Assembly: GCF_001182745.1 (NCBI RefSeq)
Contig: NZ_LN868938.1
Span: forward strand, 1,302,001-1,366,000
DNA from: Nocardia farcinica
Lineage (GTDB): Bacteria > Actinomycetota > Actinomycetes > Mycobacteriales > Mycobacteriaceae
Reading direction: 5' to 3'
Length of the DNA: 64,000 bases
The position numbers and the translations under genes were made by a program. The notes beneath the pieces were generated by a model. That model was given only the letters and a program-made list of their open reading frames with translations. It did no database searches and was not told the DNA's origin. Below, piece after piece: positions 51,755-59,478 of this stretch. Each line of letters begins with the position of its first letter. Position 1 is the first letter of the stretch.

Positions 51755-52921
51755 ATGCCCGATTCCCCCACTCCCCCACGCCTGCTCCGCATCGCCATGA
51801 ACGGCGTCACCGGCCGCATGGGCTATCGCCAGCACCTGATGCGATCGATCCTGCCGATCCGCGACGCCGGTGGCCTGTTGCTCGCCGACGGCACCCGCGT
51901 CCAGGTCGAACCCATTCTCGTCGGTCGCAACGCCGCCAAGCTCGCCGAGCTCGCCGAGCAGCACGGCATCGCGGAATGGAGCACCGACGCCGCGGCCGTC
52001 CTCGCCGATCCGTCTGTCGACATCTACTTCGACGCGCAGGTCACCTCCCGGCGCGCCGACGCGCTGGCGACCGCGATGAAGGCGGGCAAGCACGTCTTCA
52101 CCGAGAAGCCGACCGCCGAAACGCTGACCGAGGCCGTCGAGCTGGCCAGGGTGGCCGCCGACACCGGGGTCACCGCCGGCGTCGTGCACGACAAGCTCTA
52201 CCTGCCCGGCCTGGTGAAGCTGCGCAGGCTCGTCGACGAAGGCTTCTTCGGCCGGATCCTGTCGTTGCGCGGCGAATTCGGCTATTGGGTCTTCGAGGGC
52301 GACGGCCAGCCCGCCCAGCGCCCCAGCTGGAACTACCGGGCCGAGGACGGCGGCGGCATCGTGGTCGACATGTTCTGTCACTGGAACTACGTGCTCGAGG
52401 GACTGCTCGGCAAGGTCGAGGCGGTCACGGCCAAGGCGACCACCCACATCCCCACCCGCTGGGACGAGCAGGGCAATCCGTATCAGGCGACCGCCGACGA
52501 CGCCGCCTACGGCATCTTCGAGATGGAGAACGGCGTCATCGCGCAGATCAACTCGTCGTGGGCGGTGCGGGTGTACCGGGACGAGCTCGTCGAGTTCCAG
52601 ATCGACGGAACGCACGGCTCCGCCGTGGCCGGGCTGCGCAAATGTGTCGCGCAGCACCGCTCGCACACGCCCAAGCCGGTCTGGAATCCGGATCTGCCGG
52701 TCACCGAACGGTTCCGCGATCAGTGGCTGGAGGTGCCGGCGAACGCCGAGCTGGACAACGGGTTCAAGCTCCAGTGGGAGGAGTTCCTCACCGACGTGGT
52801 GAACCGACGCCCGCACCGCTACGGGATGCTGTCGGCCGCCCGGGGAGTGCAGCTCGCCGAACTGGGTCTGCGCAGCTCCGCCGAGGGCCGTCGGATCGAG
52901 GTCCCGGAGGTGACGCTGTGA
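51755..52921 (+). CDS. Gfo/Idh/MocA-family oxidoreductase
   Basis: A 388-residue NAD(P)-dependent dehydrogenase. N-terminal nucleotide-binding part (LLRIAMNGVTGRMGYRQHLM, an unusual G-x-T-G-x-x-G fingerprint near 16-21), then the catalytic GKHVFTEKP with Lys near 118, and a C-terminal substrate domain with GGGIVVDMFCHWNYVLEGLL, whose D-x-x-x-H triad is expected. Members oxidise sugars, inositols or their acids, often giving 3-keto sugars. ATG at 51755. It overlaps the next gene by four bases. The substrate should be what the LacI protein senses; the unusual start GVTGRMGY differs from the typical G-x-G-x-x-G. Confidence 0.85.
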   Translation: MPDSPTPPRLLRIAMNGVTGRMGYRQHLMRSILPIRDAGGLLLADGTRVQVEPILVGRNAAKLAELAEQHGIAEWSTDAAAVLADPSVDIYFDAQVTSRRADALATAMKAGKHVFTEKPTAETLTEAVELARVAADTGVTAGVVHDKLYLPGLVKLRRLVDEGFFGRILSLRGEFGYWVFEGDGQPAQRPSWNYRAEDGGGIVVDMFCHWNYVLEGLLGKVEAVTAKATTHIPTRWDEQGNPYQATADDAAYGIFEMENGVIAQINSSWAVRVYRDELVEFQIDGTHGSAVAGLRKCVAQHRSHTPKPVWNPDLPVTERFRDQWLEVPANAELDNGFKLQWEEFLTDVVNRRPHRYGMLSAARGVQLAELGLRSSAEGRRIEVPEVTL

Positions 52922-54108
52922 CCGCGACCGCCACGGGCGCCTCGGTCCTGCTGCCCGTCGACGACCGGTTCGAGCCCTATGCGCTCGGCGCGCCCGGCGC
53001 GTGGACGCGACCGACCCGGCCGATCAGCTCACGCGTCGCCTTCGCTGCCGCGCACGTGATTCCGCGGTCGACGGCCGACAACACACCGGGCGCGCCCGCC
53101 CAGATCGACTGGGACGCGACGCTGGCCTACCGGCACGAACTGTGGTCCTACGGGCTCGGCGTCGCCGATGCCATGGACACCGCGCAACGCGGCATGGGCC
53201 TGGACTGGCAGGCGACGGCGGAGCTGATCCGGCGATCCGGTCGCGAGGCCGCCTCCGCCGGCGGCCGGCTGGCCTGCGGGGCCAGCACCGATCAGCTCGA
53301 CCTCGCCGCACTCCCCTCGGGCGCGGCCGGGCTCGCCAGGATCGTCGACGCCTACCGCGAGCAGGTGGCGGTGGTGAGCGAGGCCGGAGCGCAGGTGATC
53401 CTGATGGCCTCGCGGGCGCTCGCGCAGGTCGCGCGGTCGGCCGCCGACTACGCCTACGTCTACGAGCGGGTGCTGGCCGACGTCGAGCGACCGGTGATCC
53501 TGCACTGGCTCGGCACCATGTTCGATCCCGCACTGCACGGTTATTGGGGCAGTGCCGACATCGACGCCGCCACCGAGGCATTCCGCACCCTCGTCGCGAA
53601 CAACCGGACCAAGATCGACGGCGTCAAGGTCTCCCTGCTCGACGCGGCACACGAGGTCGCCTTGCGCCGCGCACTGCCCGACGGCGTGCGGCTCTACACC
53701 GGTGACGATTTCAACTACCCCGAGCTGATCGTCGGCGATGCGCACGGCCATTCCGACGCGCTGCTCGGCATCTTCGCGGCGATCTACCCCGCCGCCTCGA
53801 CCGCCCTACAGGAACTCGACAACGGCAACACCACGCGCGCGGCCGAAATCCTGAGCGCCACACAGGACCTCGGGCGGCACATCTTCGCCGCACCGACGTA
53901 CTACTACAAGACCGGCATCGCGTTCCTGTCGTGGCTCAACGGACGGCAGGCCGGGTTCTCGATGGTGGGCGGGCTGTCCACGGGCCGATCCGCGCCGCAC
54001 CTGATCGAAGTGTTCCGGCTCGCGGACAAGGCCGGGCTGCTGTCGGACCCGGAACTGGCCGCCCACCGCATGCGGATCTATCTCGAACTGAACGGACTGG
54101 TCTCATGA
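52918..54108 (+). CDS. DUF993 protein, dihydrodipicolinate-synthase-like TIM barrel
   Basis: A 396-residue protein of the DUF993 family, distantly related to dihydrodipicolinate synthase/N-acetylneuraminate lyase barrels. Recognisable parts are STADNTPGAPAQIDWDATLA near residue 45, ACGASTDQLDLAALP, ILHWLGTMFDPALHGYWGS, TKIDGVKVSLLD with a Lys at the expected Schiff-base strand, RLYTGDDFNYPELI and the APTYYYKTGIAFLSWLNGRQ tail. A conserved lysine in GVKVSLLD would be the aldolase lysine. GTG at 52918 overlaps the dehydrogenase stop and its own stop overlaps the next gene, so the trio is fully coupled. Reaction unknown, likely an aldol or retro-aldol step. Confidence 0.8.
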   Translation: MTATATGASVLLPVDDRFEPYALGAPGAWTRPTRPISSRVAFAAAHVIPRSTADNTPGAPAQIDWDATLAYRHELWSYGLGVADAMDTAQRGMGLDWQATAELIRRSGREAASAGGRLACGASTDQLDLAALPSGAAGLARIVDAYREQVAVVSEAGAQVILMASRALAQVARSAADYAYVYERVLADVERPVILHWLGTMFDPALHGYWGSADIDAATEAFRTLVANNRTKIDGVKVSLLDAAHEVALRRALPDGVRLYTGDDFNYPELIVGDAHGHSDALLGIFAAIYPAASTALQELDNGNTTRAAEILSATQDLGRHIFAAPTYYYKTGIAFLSWLNGRQAGFSMVGGLSTGRSAPHLIEVFRLADKAGLLSDPELAAHRMRIYLELNGLVS

Positions 54109-54977
54109 CATCGGTTGCGGCACAGCACCTCCCGTACGATCTGACCGACCCCTATCGCTCGCTCTCGTTGAACACGGCCACCACCAAGCGGTGGACCCTC
54201 GCCGAGGCCGTCGACGGAGCCGCCCGAGCCGGACTCGGCGCGATCGGACTGTGGCGCGATCGTGTCCAGGAAATCGGGGTGGCCGCCGCGGCGAAGCTCG
54301 TCGCCGACGCGGGACTGCGCGTCTCCAGCCTGTGCCGTGGCGGTTTCCTCACCGCGCCGGGCGACGGACAGTCGGCACTCGACGACAACCGGCGTGCCAT
54401 CGACGAAGCGGCGGCACTCGGCACGCGCGAACTGGTGATGGTCATGGGCGGTATCGCCGACCGTGACCTCGCCGCCGCCCGCGCGCGCGTCGAGGAGCGG
54501 CTGGCCCTGCTGATGCCCTACGCGGCCGAGCGCGGTGTCCGCCTGGCCCTCGAGCCGCTGCACCCGATGTTCTGCGCCGACCGCGCGGTGATATCCACAC
54601 TGGCACAGGCCCTGACGATGGCCCGCCCGTATCCGGCCGAGACCGTGGGCGTCGTGGTCGACACCTTCCACCTCTGGTGGGACCCCCTCCTGGAAGACCA
54701 GATCGCGCAGGCCGGCGCGGAAGGACGGATCAGCTCCTACCAGGTGTGCGACTGGCTGAACCCGATGGCGGCCGATCCGCTGCTGTCGCGAGGCATGATG
54801 GGCGACGGCGTCATCGACTTCGCGACCATCGGCGGATGGGTACGCACGGCCGGGTACCGGGGCGACGTGGAGGTCGAGATCTTCAACGCCGCGGTGTGGG
54901 AGGCCGATGGGCATTCGGTGATCGAGACGATGAAACAACGCTACCGGGAGTTGGTCCTGCCCGCACTGGTGGGCTGA
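54105..54977 (+). CDS. Sugar phosphate isomerase/epimerase-like TIM-barrel protein
   Basis: A 290-residue AP_endonuc_2-fold (xylose isomerase-like) barrel. Metal-binding signatures are present: LALEPLHPMF with Glu/His near 150, GVVVDTFHLWWDP with Asp-x-x-His near 188, the QVCDWL strand, and VEVEIFNAAVWEAD with the last Glu. Similar proteins are isomerases, dehydratases or 3-keto-sugar lyases/hydrolases. Coupled by overlap to the DUF993 gene, it completes a three-enzyme cassette: dehydrogenase, aldolase-like barrel, isomerase-like barrel. The exact substrate cannot be read from the sequence. Confidence 0.82.
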   Translation: MTSVAAQHLPYDLTDPYRSLSLNTATTKRWTLAEAVDGAARAGLGAIGLWRDRVQEIGVAAAAKLVADAGLRVSSLCRGGFLTAPGDGQSALDDNRRAIDEAAALGTRELVMVMGGIADRDLAAARARVEERLALLMPYAAERGVRLALEPLHPMFCADRAVISTLAQALTMARPYPAETVGVVVDTFHLWWDPLLEDQIAQAGAEGRISSYQVCDWLNPMAADPLLSRGMMGDGVIDFATIGGWVRTAGYRGDVEVEIFNAAVWEADGHSVIETMKQRYRELVLPALVG

Positions 54978-55177
54978 TGCGTTGCGGCCCGCGTCGTCGC
55001 CGCCTCGGCAGGACGCGGGCGAGCCCCTCTTCGATCACCGCGTAATCGGTGCCGAGTATCCGCCGCAGGCGCCCGGTCCAGCGCACATCGATCGGCCATC
55101 GACCGCGCTCACCGGCTGGCTGGCCGAAGGTGTTGGAATCACCGAAAACAGAACCGCGAAGGCGGATGGATCGACGA

Positions 55178-55519
55178 TCACAGCTCGCGGTCTCGGTGCG
55201 TTCCGTCGACCGGTGTCGCACCGGCGGCTTCCGCGATTCGGTCGATCTCTCGGGCGAGCGCGAAGTCCATCTCGGTCAGCTTTCGCCCGACATCGTGGGT
55301 CGTGATCCGGAATTCGATCCGCTGCCACGTGATCAACATGTCGGGGTGGTGGCCCACCTCGCGAGCCTTCGCCGCGACATACACCGCCAAGTGCACGCAT
55401 TCGTGGTAGGTGTGTGTGAACGTGCGGGTGATCTCGTCGCCGTCGCGCACCCAGCCGGGCAGAGCTTCGAGACGGTGGGCGATCTCGCTGTCAGCCAATG
55501 GAACAGGCAGTGCGCTCAT
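55178..55519 (-). CDS. Pterin-4a-carbinolamine dehydratase
   Basis: A 113-residue PCD/DCoH protein. The signature HPDMLITWQRIEFRITTHDV occurs near 57-76, with the two histidines of H-H-P-x-M and the W-x-x-V/I-x-x-x-x-x-T-H-D core; the C-terminal DFALAREID helix is typical. It recycles 4a-hydroxytetrahydropterin after aromatic amino acid hydroxylation; no aromatic amino acid hydroxylase lies in the window, so its partner must be elsewhere, or it acts in molybdopterin/pterin salvage as in other actinobacteria. The ATGA overlap with the regulator gene upstream suggests cotranscription. Confidence 0.85.
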   Translation of the reverse strand: MSALPVPLADSEIAHRLEALPGWVRDGDEITRTFTHTYHECVHLAVYVAAKAREVGHHPDMLITWQRIEFRITTHDVGRKLTEMDFALAREIDRIAEAAGATPVDGTHRDREL

Positions 55520-56847
55520 GGGGCCGACTCTACGAGTATGCGCAGCTCCCGTCCTGCCGACGTATGAACCCATGATTCGGCCTGCACTACTACCTTGTTC
55601 AGTTCTCGCCGAATCCTGGCCGACCCGGTGACTCGCGAGGCATCCATCGCCTCCGCTGCTGCCCACAGCGCACGGTCCGGGTCTGGCACTCGGGCGAGCG
55701 CGGCGGACTGCCGCGCCCGGAATACAGCGTTGTCTCGTCGGGCAGACGCAGGCATCACATCCATGATTTCGTCCCACAGGGCAGCGGCTGCGGCGGCACC
55801 CTGCGCGCTGCCGGTTCGCCCGTAGCAGGTCGCCCGTTGCACTTCCATGTAGTACGGGGTCCGGCGGCAGGCGTTGCCCCACGGTTGCTCATCGTCGATC
55901 CGGCTGAGGAGGGGCACAGCTTCATCGAGCAGGCGATCTGCGGTGGCGCGGTCGCCGAGCATCGCATGACCCTGTGCCTCGTGCTGGAGCGCCATTACGC
56001 GGGCCTTCGGGGACAGCCGAGCTCCCGCCGCACGAGCTGCCTGCGCGTAATCGATGACAGCGCGGCCGTCGTCCTGGTCGAGCGCGAGCATTGCCATGTT
56101 GGACAACCCGTACGAAACCAGTTGGGGGTTCCCGGAACGATGCGCGAAGGCCAAAGTGGTGTCTCGCCAACTCGCTGACGCCGCGCGATCACCCGCGTCC
56201 TGGTAGAGCCAGCCGAGCAGCGCAGCGTAAGCTGTGCCGATTTCGAGAAGGCCCCTGCGCACGGACCTGTCCGCCGTGCCGACCAGACGGACGAGTAGTT
56301 CGGTCTGGGCTCGCACTGTAGGAACCAGATAGAGCGGCCCCAAGTACATGTCTGCCAGGTAGTGCCCTGACAGTTGGGAGCGGAAGTAGTCGACGAGTTC
56401 TGGAGCCACCCGACCTCCACTGACCAGGTCCGACACCGAAACGGGCATCGCCGCCGTATCCGGCTTCGCGCAGGCCGCGGCCAGGACAGGCAGCCCGACG
56501 AGGGCGGTTCCGAAATCACGTCGCCTCACGTCGTCGTCTTCCTCAGGTCCGAGTACCACTGATGCCCTACTGGATCGGGACACGCCGGTCCCCGCGGTGG
56601 GGAAAGCGATGTTTGGGCGGTGGAGTGCAGCGTCGAACCGCGCTCGCTGCTCATCGTCGAGCCTCCGGTGAGCGGTGTCCATGCACTCGGAGTACTTCGC
56701 ACCCAAGGTGATGCCGGCACCTCGCCGTTCCCATTTGCCGACCGCCTCAAGAGAGCATCCAATTCGGTCGGCGAACTGAATCTGCGTGTCCCGCAATGCG
56801 GTGCGCAGAGCGGCGACCTCACGTCCGGTCCACTTGATGATCGTGAT
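55516..56847 (-). CDS. XRE-type helix-turn-helix regulator with TPR-like C-terminus
   Basis: About 440 residues. The helix-turn-helix is near the N-terminus (VAALRTALRDTQIQFADRIG, then SLEAVGKWERRG), a linker carries RRRDFGTALVGLPVLAAAC, and the remaining ~300 residues are helical repeats like TPR (ALLGWLYQDAGDRAASASWR; SPKARVMALQHEAQGHAMLG; AVFRARQSAALARVPDPDRA), as in many actinobacterial regulators. The start is a problem: homology begins at KWTGREV, where only ATC codons precede (GAGGG lies about seven bases before ATC 56841). A GTG at 56970 would add about 40 unlikely residues. The coordinate given assumes a start close to the homology. It could sense peptides or protein partners. Confidence 0.7.
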   Translation of the reverse strand: MTIIKWTGREVAALRTALRDTQIQFADRIGCSLEAVGKWERRGAGITLGAKYSECMDTAHRRLDDEQRARFDAALHRPNIAFPTAGTGVSRSSRASVVLGPEEDDDVRRRDFGTALVGLPVLAAACAKPDTAAMPVSVSDLVSGGRVAPELVDYFRSQLSGHYLADMYLGPLYLVPTVRAQTELLVRLVGTADRSVRRGLLEIGTAYAALLGWLYQDAGDRAASASWRDTTLAFAHRSGNPQLVSYGLSNMAMLALDQDDGRAVIDYAQAARAAGARLSPKARVMALQHEAQGHAMLGDRATADRLLDEAVPLLSRIDDEQPWGNACRRTPYYMEVQRATCYGRTGSAQGAAAAAALWDEIMDVMPASARRDNAVFRARQSAALARVPDPDRALWAAAEAMDASRVTGSARIRRELNKVVVQAESWVHTSAGRELRILVESAP

Positions 56848-56869
56848 CCCTCGGCGTTCTCCCCTCCGC

Positions 56870-56881
56870 TGCGGTACCGCA
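56870..56881. promoter_or_regulatory. Palindrome TGCGGTACCGCA in the divergent XRE promoter
   Basis: A perfect 12-bp palindrome between the XRE-TPR gene and the divergent small-protein operon that starts near 56920. It lies where both promoters must be and is the only symmetric element in the gap. A homodimer of the XRE protein could bind it, but in GC-rich DNA a 12-bp palindrome may arise by chance. Confidence 0.4.
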
Positions 56882-56919
56882 AGAGTACGGCTGAAACCAA
56901 CGCCTGTGAGCCCACCGAG

Positions 56920-57228
56920 GTGGATCCGTCCTCGGCGGGGAGCGGTGCCCTGCCCGACCACTACCCGCACCAGGACCTACCGAAGCTCCCCACTCGCCGC
57001 ACGCACAACCAGTCGATGGCGGCCACCCTCCGGCTCTGGCACACCCGCAACCGCGAACTTCTCGAACGTGTCGCTGTCGGCCTCCGTCACCTCGACCAGC
57101 CGCGCGCCTGCCAGAACACCGACCCCGTTCGCGGTCGCGCACACGCCATTCATCTGATGGCCGAACACGTCCGCCACGGATGCCGTCGGTTCCAACTCGC
57201 CGCACAGTACATCGAGGACTCGCAGTGA
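56920..57228 (+). CDS. Small protein of unknown function, first gene of a coupled trio
   Basis: About 102 residues from a GTG at 56920 (preceded by ACCGAG). I do not recognise the family. The helical half contains SMAATLRLWHTRNRELLERV and HLMAEHVRHGCRRFQLAAQY, a pattern of two charged amphipathic helices like proteins that act with an HTH or kinase partner. Its TGA overlaps the GTG of the next gene by four bases, a strong sign that it is real and cotranscribed. It is divergent from the XRE-TPR gene across a short palindrome. Confidence 0.55.
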   Translation: MDPSSAGSGALPDHYPHQDLPKLPTRRTHNQSMAATLRLWHTRNRELLERVAVGLRHLDQPRACQNTDPVRGRAHAIHLMAEHVRHGCRRFQLAAQYIEDSQ

Positions 57229-57599
57229 CCGCAGAACCCGGTGGCGGTTCACCGGATCATGCAGCGACAGGCACTTCCACGCATCCGAGCAAGACGAGAC
57301 GAGCGATCGCAGTGCTGCGCAGTGACCACGACCCGGCCGTGTACGACGCGCTGACGCGGGCGCACCCACTGAGGATCGTCTACACCGTGCATACCGATGC
57401 CGCCGCCCTCCTGGCAGCGCGCATCGGGGTCCACCACGCCCTTGAACACGCCGCGGACGCGGCCGTGGTTCCGCACCTCGGCACCCTCGAACCCGATTCA
57501 CCATGGTGGCTGGTCACCCAAGTCGCCGACCTGATCACCGGAAAACAAATCTATTCACTTCGTTCGGCAACCAGCACCCAGCGGAGGTCGGAGCATTGA
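57225..57599 (+). CDS. Conserved small actinobacterial protein, second gene of the trio
   Basis: 124 residues starting with GTG inside the upstream stop. The C-terminal two thirds look conserved: AVYDALTRAHPLRIVYTVHT, RIGVHHALEHAADAAVVPHL, PWWLVTQVADLITG. The alternating pattern (D-A-L-T-x-A-H-P-L-x-I-V-Y-T-V, then A-x-x-H-x-x-E-H) resembles actinobacterial proteins sometimes encoded beside XRE regulators, perhaps with a nucleoside- or nuclease-like fold, but I cannot name the family. The next gene starts with TTG in the stop codon, continuing the coupling. Confidence 0.6.
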   Translation: MTAEPGGGSPDHAATGTSTHPSKTRRAIAVLRSDHDPAVYDALTRAHPLRIVYTVHTDAAALLAARIGVHHALEHAADAAVVPHLGTLEPDSPWWLVTQVADLITGKQIYSLRSATSTQRRSEH

Positions 57600-57688
57600 C
57601 AACGCTCGGATTCGCCATCGTCATCGGCCTGCCACTGGCCGTGCTGGTCTTGTCGGTAGCGCTTCCCGAACGGCGAGACAAGTCATGA
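57596..57688 (+). CDS. 30-residue single-helix membrane peptide, third gene of the trio
   Basis: A short coding region, TTG at 57596 to TGA at 57688, with GGAGG eight bases before the start and a TTGA overlap with the upstream stop. The product LTTLGFAIVIGLPLAVLVLS then VALPERRDKS is a classic single transmembrane helix followed by a positively charged tail. It is too small for most gene finders, but the ribosome site and overlap are convincing. Possible roles: membrane anchor or small toxin-like peptide for the upstream proteins; nothing distinguishes these. Confidence 0.6.
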   Translation: MTTLGFAIVIGLPLAVLVLSVALPERRDKS

Positions 57689-57770
57689 GCGATCGGCAGC
57701 GCCAGCCGTGAGCCGGGCTTTCAACGGGGAGTATGTGCCGACATGATCGCAGCGCCCTCGTCTACACCGG

Positions 57771-58169
57771 TTACACGGTTGTGGTGGGTTGCGGTGTCGG
57801 GGCCGCTCGGCGGCTGCCCGCTACCAGCAGGCCGACCGCCACCGCCATGATCGGCCAGGGGGTGAGGATCAGGATCACGGCGCATTGGGCGGTCCACAGG
57901 CCGAGCACCCAGGCGAGGAAGCGGGGTGGGGTGATGCCGCGGCGGTCCAGCCACAGGACGGTCAACCCGACCAGGACCAGCGGGATGCCGAAGCTGTTGA
58001 GTGAGAGCCACAGTGCGCTGTTCGCCGGGCTCATGTCGGCCAGATCGTCGCGCCACAGTGCGCCGGAGAACCAGTCACCGGCGTGACTCGCGGCACGCAT
58101 CAAGGTCAGGGCCAGAATCGTGTGTGCGGCTCCGAAGAGGACGATGAGCCGCCCCGCCCAGGTGATCAC
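57771..58169 (-). CDS. Small membrane protein, DUF6463-like
   Basis: A 132-residue protein with four predicted transmembrane helices: TWAGRLIVLFGAAHTILALT, a central LWLSLNSFGIPLVLVGLTVL, FLAWVLGLWTAQCAVILI and ILTPWPIMAVAVGLLVAGS. The layout GRLIVLFGAAHT-x(n)-W-x(n)-FSFGIPL-like with a final PWP is that of DUF6463 proteins. GTG start overlaps the DUF2867 stop by four bases. The pair is divergent from a TetR gene with a double palindrome between, so this is probably the membrane part of a TetR-controlled two-gene operon. Function unknown. Confidence 0.7.
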   Translation of the reverse strand: MITWAGRLIVLFGAAHTILALTLMRAASHAGDWFSGALWRDDLADMSPANSALWLSLNSFGIPLVLVGLTVLWLDRRGITPPRFLAWVLGLWTAQCAVILILTPWPIMAVAVGLLVAGSRRAAPTPQPTTTV

Positions 58170-58786
58170 CGGACCTCCCCGGGGGTGACGGCACGACCGG
58201 CCGAAACGCGTTGGCGCCATTGGCGATCCCATCGCCGCAGCATCGCGGGGTAGACGATCAGCAGCCGGAACGGTTCGATGGCGGCCAGGTACAACCGGCC
58301 GAAGCGGCCGTTCGGTTGGACCAGGACGGCCATGCGCAGCTCGTACCCGTCGCGGACCGGCACCCAGCCGAAGTGCGCGATCCCGTGCACTGTCCTGTTC
58401 GCCAGTTCGAGCGCCGCTTCGTCGTGGAGTTCGTACAGCGTGGTGAACGGGCTGTCCGGCGTCGCCGTTTCCGCCGGGTCCCGCCGCAGGTCGTCGGGCA
58501 GCCGGTCGCGGAGGGAACGGACCCGGGTCCCCAGCCCGGTGCGGGGGTCGTCCCAGCCCAGCAGCGCGCCGAGGCGCCAGCGCACCGCGAACAGGAATCG
58601 GACCGCCGCAGAGCCGGATTCGGTTCCGTCGCCGCCCGGGAGGAGCTTCAGAGCGGACGCGAAGTCGTCCGGGCCTGCGCCGGGCGCGTGGAAGGCCCAG
58701 ACGTCCTGTAGGTGGAACTCCGGTGCGATTTCGTGGATGCGCCACGGCCTTTCGGTGTGCGCGGCGCGTGGGAGTCGACTGGACAT
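58166..58786 (-). CDS. DUF2867-family protein
   Basis: A 206-residue protein. The segment ELHDEAALELANRTVHGIAH then FGWVPVRDG, followed by VLVQPNGRFGRLYLAAIEPF and RLLIVYPAML, agrees with the DUF2867 family, whose members are small and often follow an oxidoreductase domain; here DUF2867 is alone. The early residues (HEIAPEFHLQDVWAFHAPG) fit the start of the domain. It is cotranscribed with the DUF6463 membrane gene, and both are controlled by the divergent TetR through two operator-like palindromes. Biochemical function unknown. Confidence 0.75.
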   Translation of the reverse strand: MSSRLPRAAHTERPWRIHEIAPEFHLQDVWAFHAPGAGPDDFASALKLLPGGDGTESGSAAVRFLFAVRWRLGALLGWDDPRTGLGTRVRSLRDRLPDDLRRDPAETATPDSPFTTLYELHDEAALELANRTVHGIAHFGWVPVRDGYELRMAVLVQPNGRFGRLYLAAIEPFRLLIVYPAMLRRWDRQWRQRVSAGRAVTPGEVR

Positions 58787-58803
58787 GACACCGTCCTCGG
58801 TGA

Positions 58804-58857
58804 GTTATACGGTTGCGTATAATCAGATGGTAGAGCGGTTATACGCCTCCGTACAAC
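58804..58857. promoter_or_regulatory. Pair of TetR-type operators
   Basis: Two related inverted repeats lie in the 94-bp divergent gap: GTTATACG-GTTG-CGTATAAT (58804-58823; TTATACG/CGTATAA is perfect) and GTTATACG-CCTC-CGTACAAC (58838-58857). The starts are 34 bp apart, about three helical turns. Both are AT-rich against the background, as TetR operators often are. Confidence 0.7.
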
Positions 58858-58880
58858 GTGGAAGTGGGGTGGATCACAGC

Positions 58881-59441
58881 ATGGGCGCGCTGCGCACGCG
58901 ACGGGAAGCATGGGTGGACGCCGGGCTGTCGGCACTGGCGACCGGCGGGGTCGACGCGGTGCGCGTCGAGGCACTCGCCAAGGCACTCGGGGTGACCAAA
59001 GGCGGGTTCTACGGTCACTTCGCCGACCGGGACGCGCTGCTCACGGCGATGCTCGACACCTGGGAACGCGAAGCCGTCGACAACGTCGTCGAGCAGATCG
59101 AACACGCCGAGGGCAGCGTCCTCGACAAGGCCCGGCTGGCCGGACACCTCACCTTCTCCGGCGACCGGCTGCTCCCCATCGACCTCGCGGTGCGCGACTG
59201 GGCCCGCCGCGACCCCGCCGTCGCCGAACGCCTCCGCCGCGTCGACAACCGGCGCATGGACCTGCTCCGCGCCGCGATCGGCACCGTGTGCTCCGATCCC
59301 GACGAGATCGAAGCCCGCAGCCTGCTCGCCTTCTGCGCGGCCATCGGCCGCCATTTCCTCGCCGCCGATCACCCCGGCAGGACCCGCGAGGAGGTCCTGG
59401 CCAGGGCCGGAGACCTGATCCTGAAGCGCTCGCCGGAATGA
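58881..59441 (+). CDS. TetR/AcrR-family transcriptional regulator
   Basis: A 186-residue TetR repressor. The DNA-binding helix-turn-helix covers RREAWVDAGLSALATGGVDA and VEALAKALGVTKGGFYGHFA (residues ~7-55) with the typical G-x-x-Y-x-H-F. The C-terminal region has a tetracycline-repressor-like ligand fold with no recognisable pocket motif. ATG at 58881. It is divergent from the DUF2867/DUF6463 genes, with two operator-like palindromes between; negative control of both directions is the usual arrangement. The effector is unknown. Confidence 0.88.
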   Translation: MGALRTRREAWVDAGLSALATGGVDAVRVEALAKALGVTKGGFYGHFADRDALLTAMLDTWEREAVDNVVEQIEHAEGSVLDKARLAGHLTFSGDRLLPIDLAVRDWARRDPAVAERLRRVDNRRMDLLRAAIGTVCSDPDEIEARSLLAFCAAIGRHFLAADHPGRTREEVLARAGDLILKRSPE

Positions 59442-59478
59442 AGTAGCCGATCGGCGCGGCACAGCCAAGTTCTTGCGC

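Noticed and set aside
54978..55177. Possible short gene in the gap before the pterin dehydratase
   Set aside because: Frames here have no ribosome site and no coding pattern; I see only intergenic sequence.
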